A DNA stretch of 64,000 bases, taken from the NCBI RefSeq assembly GCF_900496995.4, contig NC_044009.1:46213505-46277504 (forward strand), written 5' to 3'. The DNA is from Aquila chrysaetos chrysaetos (taxonomy: Eukaryota > Chordata > Aves > Accipitriformes > Accipitridae). Made by a program: the position numbers and the translations under genes. This document shows, one piece after another, positions 58,105 through 64,000 of this stretch. The notes beneath the pieces were generated by a model. That model worked only from the letters and a program-made list of their open reading frames with translations, was not told where the DNA came from and searched no databases. The first letter of the stretch is position 1; each line of letters opens with the position of its first letter.

Positions 58105-59366
58105 ATGGAGGGCGGGGAGGAGGGAGGGGCGGGGCCGGGCGCGGCGCCGCTGCCGCCGCCGGCGGGCGGGGCCGCGGAGGGAGGGGGAGGAAGTGTCATG
58201 GCGGCGGCGGCGGCGGCGGGCTCAGGCGCGGGCTCCTCGGCGCGGGGCGGCGGCGGCTCCTCGACGGCGTCGCGCTGGTTCTTCAGCCGCGAGCAGCTGG
58301 AGAACACGCCCTCGCGGCGCTGCGGCGTGGAGGCCGACAAGGAGCTCTCGTACCGGCAGCAGGCGGCCAACCTCATTCAAGATATGGGCCAGCGCCTCAA
58401 CGTGTATCCGAGCGGGGCCTGGGGGGGGTGGAGGGGCCGGGCGGGAGGGGGCGGCGGGCCGGGCTGAGGGAGAGGCGAGGGGCCGGGGCGGGCGGCGGGC
58501 CGGCTGTGGCGGGGGGGGCGGGAGCGCCTTCACACACACCACACACCCCCCCCCGCTCCCGCCTCAGCCCTGTGAGGGAACCCTCCCCGGGACTCTTCCC
58601 GCTCCCTCGGCAGCCGGCGAACGGCGCTCTCGTGGGATGGAGCTGTGTCCCTGAGGCACAGAATGGGAGGAGGAGCCTGGCGGAGCCCCCGCTCGGCGTC
58701 CGTCCTTTGTCGGCGTGTGAGGGAGGCACGGGTGGCGGGCGGTCGGGCTGCGCGGCCAGGCGCCTCGCGTCCGCGACCCGGCCCCTCGGTAGCCGCGGGT
58801 TCAGACGCTCCTAAAGTCGGTCCCTGCTGCTTGCAGGCTGGTTTTCCGTCAGACGGGCGTCTCCTCGTTAGCCGTTTTTTAATCTGATTAAAAAAAAAAA
58901 AAAAAAAAAAAAGGGGGGCGAGAAATGGGAGTAAGACGAAAGCCTCAAATCCTCTCCTGAAATAGTTGAATCGGAACAAAACAAAAGCACTTGAGACGGT
59001 GTTTCGGTGTATGTCGCCCATTAAGGAGTTTTCGTTCTGCGGGTGGGATGTGGCCGGTCCGGTGTAGGAATCTCCACATTGTCTGCGAAACAGATGGGAA
59101 AGATGCGTGTCAATGTCGGTTAGGTATGCGTTAATAGCAGTTAAGTTCTGAAGTGTCACGTCCTTCATTCATTTTCGGCCGAAGACAGTGCGTTGAAAGC
59201 AATGATTGATGTAGAAAGCGCGTTGCTTCAGTTCTTGTAAACAATTTTCTTAATATGTAGTGTTTCCTTAATTTAGTCTTCCAGATCTCAGCTTACGATA
59301 AACACTGCAATTGTTTACATGCACAGGTTTTATATGCATCATTCCTTCACAAAATTTAATCGAAAT
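58105..59366 (+). CDS. CCNT2: CCNT2 (cyclin T2), 5' part (coding exons 1-2; gene continues beyond right edge)
   Basis: Cyclin T2 pairs with CDK9 to form P-TEFb, the nuclear kinase that releases paused RNA polymerase II. Exon 1 ends at 58403 and exon 2 is 59285-59366; together they encode the N-terminal part of the first cyclin box. Conserved sequence includes [36 protein letters not shown] and, in exon 2, [20 protein letters not shown], nearly identical to human. Phases agree (GT|A = Val). Two in-frame ATGs exist, at 58105 and 58198. The second ([10 protein letters not shown]) is more likely the main start, because it resembles the short human N-terminus and the first lies almost at the core promoter. 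Exon 3 and later exons were not found in the window. Confidence 0.95.
58198..58403 (+). CDS. CCNT2: CCNT2 coding exon 1 (preferred start)
   Basis: From the ATG at 58198 there are 68 codons plus two bases, ending at the donor GTATCC (58404). The N-terminus is an Ala/Gly/Ser-rich stretch of 25 residues before RWFF, against about 9 in human CCNT2. The start context GTCATGG has G at -3 and +4. Using the in-frame ATG at 58105 (GCCATGG) would add 31 Gly/Pro-rich residues. Confidence 0.9.
58411..58523 (+). other. CCNT2: G-quadruplex-prone tract at the CCNT2 exon 1 donor
   Basis: More than ten runs of three or more G on the coding strand, starting within 10 bases of the exon 1 donor. Such tracts can fold into G-quadruplexes in DNA or in the nascent RNA. 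Confidence 0.75.
58890..58912 (+). repeat. Run of 23 A in CCNT2 intron 1
   Basis: The longest uninterrupted homopolymer in the window. No retroposon body is recognised upstream, since the preceding DNA is CpG-island sequence. Confidence 0.95.
59285..59366 (+). CDS. CCNT2: CCNT2 coding exon 2
   Basis: 82 bases: the last base of the split Val codon and 27 codons, [20 protein letters not shown] then FTKFNRN. The acceptor is TTTAGTCTTCCAG and the donor GTAAGT. The exon ends in phase 0. It forms part of the first cyclin-box helices. Confidence 0.96.
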
Positions 59367-62300
59367 GTAAGTATGATTTTATATGCGGTAATAATATGCC
59401 CATAATTTTGGCAGTCTGACTGACAAGTGTTACATTGCTCTGCTGGATTGTAAAGTTTGGTGCGTTTATAGGAATTCTAGCTTCTTATCAGTGGTTTAGA
59501 AGCAATAATGATGCTTCTTTTCAACTTTGAATTATTTTAACTAGTGGCAATTAGATGTTTATCTTCTGCCATCGAAATAAAAAAAAAATAGGCACCATCA
59601 GCAGACACGTTTCAGATGTGTGAAGAATGCATTTAGATGTTTTGAATCTGGCTAGTGCTTATGTGCTTTAGTTTGAAAGGCTGATGTGTAGGAACACACA
59701 TTTTTCTTAATGAATTCAGTGGTAGTGCTAGCATGGTGTGTCTGACAATTATAATATGGTTATGTGTGCATCCATATGGATTATGTATCTGTTCTCGAAA
59801 AGCAGTGTAAATTCATTTAACTAGTCTAGTCTTAAACAGTATGATGATAAGTGGTCTTAGATAAGAAAAATCTCTAAATCTGATGAGAAAACGCCAGCTC
59901 TACTGTTTTTACTAATGAACTGAATATGCTGAATCTGAATACAGAATGTGTTATGAAGAACTGAATTCTTCAGTAAAAATACTACCTGTAATTGAGGGAT
60001 TTTGTAACAGGTATGGAACCTGAGATACCAACTTGAAAATTTCAAGACTTTTTTTTTTTTATGTCCAGTATTGGATGCAATAGTTAGAAAAATAATCATG
60101 TAATATTCTAGGTAGTCTTGGTTTTTAAAGGGGGGGGGAAGTACTTTTCATCAGTATTTTTTACTAACTTTGCAAGAACAGTTAATAACTATGGTGGCAC
60201 ATCACTAAGTGGCGAGGATGAGTTTTCTCAGATCTTGGCTTTTCATGATAAACAGAGTGAGACTGTGTGACAGATGTTATGGTCTAGACCAGAGCAGACC
60301 TTGGTCTGCCAAGGAGCAGAATCTTGCAAACCTTGCACTGTCTGAAATTTGGGCAGGTACATGGTGGGTTACAGTGTTAGCCAACTCTTTCATCTGGCAT
60401 GAATTTGTTTATCATTGTTGGCTGAGCAAATGGACAGCTTATTTGGTGTTTATTCAGCAGGAAATATTAGTTTGTAGGTACACTTCCGAAGTGTATTTAA
60501 GTATTTTTGTGCAAAATCTGAGGTAAATTCAAACTTCCAGCAAGCTTGTTACCAAAACTGCGGTGTTACAGGTCTTTATGTAATAAAAGCCAAGTGTTTC
60601 AATACGACCTGTGCTAAGTGTGCATAAGCCTGGAAGAAATATATACTGTAGGTTTTGTTTATGTAGTGATGGAGAGCTGTGTATTGAATGGATGGATATA
60701 CATATACATCAAAATGTACTTCCCTAAAACAGTTTTCTAGTTCTAGAGCAAGAATAGCACACATGAGAATCAAGTTCCAGCAGGCTTTGTGGTGGAATAT
60801 GCCCTGTGAAAGTGTTCCTGTAATATATAGAGTGAAGGCAGTGAAACAGTTGCTCCGTCTTTCTCCCCTCTGCGTACCTGCCCATGTAGCAGTAACCTGT
60901 AGCCAGTGGAAGAGGAGCTGGTGAGGCATCCCAAGTTTTCCTTGACTGTGGGTGGCTTGCGGACTGGATAAACTAGGCAGAGCTGCTTGGAATGGAGAGG
61001 TCGCTCTGTAGAGCTGCTGTAGCTGGGGTTTGTGTTATCATCTGCTAGATTACTGTTTGTACTGTCATCTGGTAATCTAGGATAGATTGAGGTAGCAAGA
61101 AGCTTTAGCTGCTGTGTTTGGTTTTTCACCAGACAGTGGAAAATGCCGGTCGCTTGGAACTGGAAGCACAGTAGTATTTGGATATAGTGCCCTTGTTGTG
61201 AAAGCTATGCCTTAAGTTATATTTATGAATCTTAAAATTTGCAAGTAAGCTGCTGAACGCCATGGAAACTGCAACTATTACAGGAGGGGGAAAGTGTATT
61301 CTCAGGTAACACCATACAAATAGAAGTTAAAGGCAAGTGCACTGCAAGTGAGCAGTCAGTAATATTGATTCCTGCTGAATTACTTTCTGTAGTTCTTAAT
61401 GAGCGTAAGGCCAGACAGCAGCTTTGTGTGTGTACTGATAGGCAAATGCATTTTCTTACTTATTTTCCTATTGGGTAAAAGGGGTGATCTCAAAGTGAAT
61501 GTGAGTCACTTTCAAAATACTCCCAAACCATCTGGTGGGTTCTCTGTAGAGAAAGCAAAAGCCAAGGACCGTAATAAATACTTAATATCAAATCTCCAGA
61601 GTACTTGGCAAGCTAAGAAATGTAACAATATTCATCCACTTCAAAAAGAAACTAACCCTTAGAAATTAAATAGTAAAGTCCTGGCAGCCTTGAAGCGAAG
61701 ACCTAGCTAAAATTTTCCACAGTGTATGGTATATGTTTCTTTGTTGTGTGCACGTAGTGATGTTTATCCATGGCAAGAAGGAATCTGAAGGCTGGGGCTA
61801 GAAAATTAGATGGCCATTAGTCAGAATGCCTTACGATCTCCAGCTGAAAAAATGTAGCCTTTGTTTTCTTGCATTATTGGTAGGTTAATTTTTTTAGCCA
61901 AGTAATAAACACTTGCATATTTATTGTCACGTATAATTGCTGGGTTATACAAATACATGTGTATGTCTTGCATATAAGTCACATGTACTTAATTGTTAAT
62001 AAACAGGTCTTCAAGTGGAAGCTCATTTAATGAATAGTTGTTGTCTTAATTCTTTTTTTTTTTTCTTCATTGTAAGTTACTGCTAAACAGTTTTACAGGC
62101 TTTCAAGATTTTGAGTCAACTGCGAATAGGGAACAGAATTCCCAACAGTGTCTTCAATCTGTAGAGCCACAGGGGTGGCACATACCAGTTAATATAGTCT
62201 TGGTTAATTTGGAATGTATTGCATTTATTGCTCTAATGACCAAATATCCCTTTTTTTTTGTGAATTTACTGTGGGCTAGCAAGTCACTTTTTAATTGCTA

Positions 62301-64000
62301 TGAATTATCCACGAAGTACATACTTTTAGTTGCAATGAAGAATGTGTTGGGGGTTTGATGTTGCAATCAAAGCAGGTGAAGACTTTGCAAGGTTGCTATG
62401 CCCCAGTAATAGGGTGGAAACTTGCTTTACCAGTTCTGGTAAGCTGAATTGGATGCCCTGGCTACTAATTTTCCCTAGCCATGCAAATGACATTTCAGGA
62501 ACTACTATGAATCCCCTCAGCAGTAGTACAAATTATTCTTTTTATGTTACTGTTGACCAGGGCATAGTAACTTTGGTCTGCTGAGTATAAAGTTAGTCAG
62601 TGCTAATATTGGGGTGGGGAGGGAGCTTGCTGGCTTTTTATAGGAAATGCTAGCCTGACTGTTATACTTTAAAATATCTTGAAAATTAAAATTCTTCTGG
62701 AAATACTGTTTCTGTAGTACTTAGTGTGTTTGATATTGTTATATAGCAAATACCTCTTTTAGAGGCTTATTCTTCAGTACACAGTGATTTGAAGAACAGA
62801 GAAGGGGGAAAAATCCTTGGTATGCTGGAAATGAGAGGTAAGGCATCCAAACGGTAGCTGTATTTTAAAATGTAATCCTTAGAAATGCCATGTGTAATAC
62901 CAAACAACCAGTTGAAAATATACTTGATGATGTCAAGGTCTTTTTGTGTGACATGCAGTGGAAGTTAGTAATGTGCCTAAAGAAGGCTGCAAGAGGAATT
63001 TTTTCTCTGAAGCGCAAGGTAGGTGAGTTGTGTGGAGGGGTTTTTTTGTTTCCCATCCCTCTGTATTCCCTTCCTGTCTCTTGTGCCCTGTCCAAATTGC
63101 AGTATTGAACAGTTGACTCTGCAGTTGTGCAAAGTTCTTAAAACTTTCATAATACGCACCAAGCTTTAGCAAGGCTGTTTTGGACCACTTCAGTTCTGTT
63201 TTTAATCTTGCAATTTAACATATTTGCTGATTTTTTTATGCAATGTGAGCTCCTGGGTATAATAAAAAAAACCTTGCAACTCTTTGTGTTTGCACTTGAA
63301 AAACCTCTGTCATAGACTGGGACCACTTAATGTCTTAAGCTAATTTGTATCAGGTCTAAAAACGTACTAGTATTGGCATTAAAAGGGAGAGGGAGTTCTC
63401 AGGAAACAACATGCATGCTGCAGATGTGTTCTGAGACTATTCCAAATGCCTTCATTGTAGCAACACTGTTTTTACAATGTCTTGTACTTTTTAGTGAAAA
63501 AGGACTTGTACCACATTTACCAATAAAACTTGCTGTATAACGCTCTTGGACTGTCATAATAAGGCTCTTATGTTTTGGTTTTTCTATTTCAGTGGGACTT
63601 GGTTTCTGAGATTCTCAGCTAGTACAAAAATGGGATTTAATTTCATAAATCACGTGTGTTCTTCTGAAGATATTTTTTGAAGTCTTAAAGAATATTTTGG
63701 GTGCATGGTAGATAACTTTAAATTATTTTGGTTTATGTCAAATGAAGGTGTTTATATATAGGAACCTTACAGCTTTGTCAAGTCTGTCTTTAATTTTGCT
63801 TTTTTGTTCTACTTTGCTTTTTCTGTCATTTTTGAGAATTGGGAATGAATGAAAGTGTTTGAGTAACTTTGCCAGTTACACACTTAGCAGGGTGTGTCAT
63901 CTTCACTGAAGACTGTATGTGTGCCAAGTCTGAAATTTTATTAGGATGTCTATTTTCCTGAATAAATACCAAGGGAGACAAAAGTACTGACCTACTCTAA
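59367..64000 (+). other. CCNT2: CCNT2 intron 2 (to the window edge)
   Basis: At least 4.6 kb of AT-rich intron. I searched by eye for the next conserved exon (the human IISPTALFLAAKVEEQ region) and did not find it, so it should lie to the right. A candidate cryptic exon with good splice sites at 62883-63018 is listed as a finding. A run of 9 G occurs at 60130-60138. Confidence 0.8.

Larger units (their letters stand above)
57170..58830. promoter_or_regulatory. CCNT2: CpG island and promoter of CCNT2
   Basis: CpG-dense sequence upstream of and through CCNT2 exon 1. Recognisable motifs are an NF-Y box GCCAATCAGCG (57814-57824), an ETS core CTTCCG (57865-57870), E-boxes CACGTG at 57931-57936 and 57975-57980, and the palindrome TCTCGCGAGA (58089-58098). 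No TATA box is seen. The start site is probably near 58050-58110. Open frames over the island, up to 288 codons, are composition artefacts apart from the CCNT2 frame. Confidence 0.85.
58404..59284 (+). other. CCNT2: CCNT2 intron 1
   Basis: 881 bases. The first 120 are extremely G-rich (58411-58523). A run of 23 A at 58890-58912, directly followed by GGGGGG, marks the end of the CpG island. The rest is AT-rich. No repeat family is recognised. Confidence 0.9.

Noticed and set aside
57839-58814. 271- and 288-codon plus-strand frames over the CCNT2 promoter and exon 1
   Set aside because: They are in other frames than cyclin T2, are Arg/Gly-rich, and reflect lack of stops in GC-rich DNA.
58530-59168. 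212-codon minus-strand frame antisense to CCNT2 intron 1
   Set aside because: It reads through the long A run as poly-Phe and has no family resemblance.
60209-60526. 105-codon plus-strand frame in CCNT2 intron 2
   Set aside because: It does not resemble cyclin T2 exon 3 or any family I know, and it lies within an intron.
1-64000. CRISPR arrays, bacterial operons, phage or integrated viral genes
   Set aside because: No spaced direct repeats and no retroviral or viral coding regions or paired LTRs were seen; the DNA is typical vertebrate nuclear sequence.

Overview
This is a vertebrate nuclear window, almost certainly from a bird. The genes have large introns with GT-AG splice sites. The only abundant interspersed repeats are short, 5'-truncated CR1 LINE fragments, repeat density is low, and the encoded proteins are close to those of amniotes. 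The species cannot be fixed from the sequence alone. Three protein-coding genes are recognisable, in the order and orientation known from human 2q21: TMEM163 on the minus strand, then ACMSD and CCNT2 on the plus strand.

Layout. Positions 1-5694 hold the 5' end of TMEM163: coding exon 2 at 205-324, a 5.2-kb intron 1, and coding exon 1 at 5544-5694. Its promoter and 5' UTR lie in a CpG island at about 4640-6560. From about 6560 to 29740 is roughly 23 kb of AT-rich intergenic DNA with three CR1 fragments, a strong CTCF-like motif, a long inverted repeat near 22.5 kb and several homopolymer runs, but no gene that I can support. ACMSD runs from the ATG at 29745 to the TAA at 53100. I could assemble all ten coding exons. 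The joined reading frame has 337 codons including the stop, all phases agree, and the metal and catalytic residues are present. Positions 53101 to about 57000 hold the ACMSD 3' UTR, with three AATAAA signals, and intergenic DNA. A second CpG island at about 57170-58830 holds the CCNT2 promoter and coding exon 1. CCNT2 exon 2 is at 59285-59366, and the rest of the gene lies beyond the right edge.

Biology. TMEM163 is a zinc-transporting membrane protein of vesicles and the plasma membrane. ACMSD is the zinc-dependent decarboxylase at the branch point of the kynurenine pathway, which sends tryptophan carbon away from quinolinate and NAD. CCNT2 is a cyclin subunit of P-TEFb. The three share a conserved neighbourhood, not a pathway. 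TMEM163 and CCNT2 have CpG-island promoters. ACMSD does not; the sequence before its ATG instead holds HNF-like half-sites, which suits a gene restricted to liver and kidney.

I found no convincing new multi-gene system. The points most worth a second look are the lengthened Ala/Gly-rich CCNT2 N-terminus with two possible starts, the promoter motifs and G-rich tract around CCNT2 exon 1, an ancient MIR-type SINE inside ACMSD intron 8, the 22.5-kb hairpin, and the very small ACMSD exons, one of them with a weak donor.
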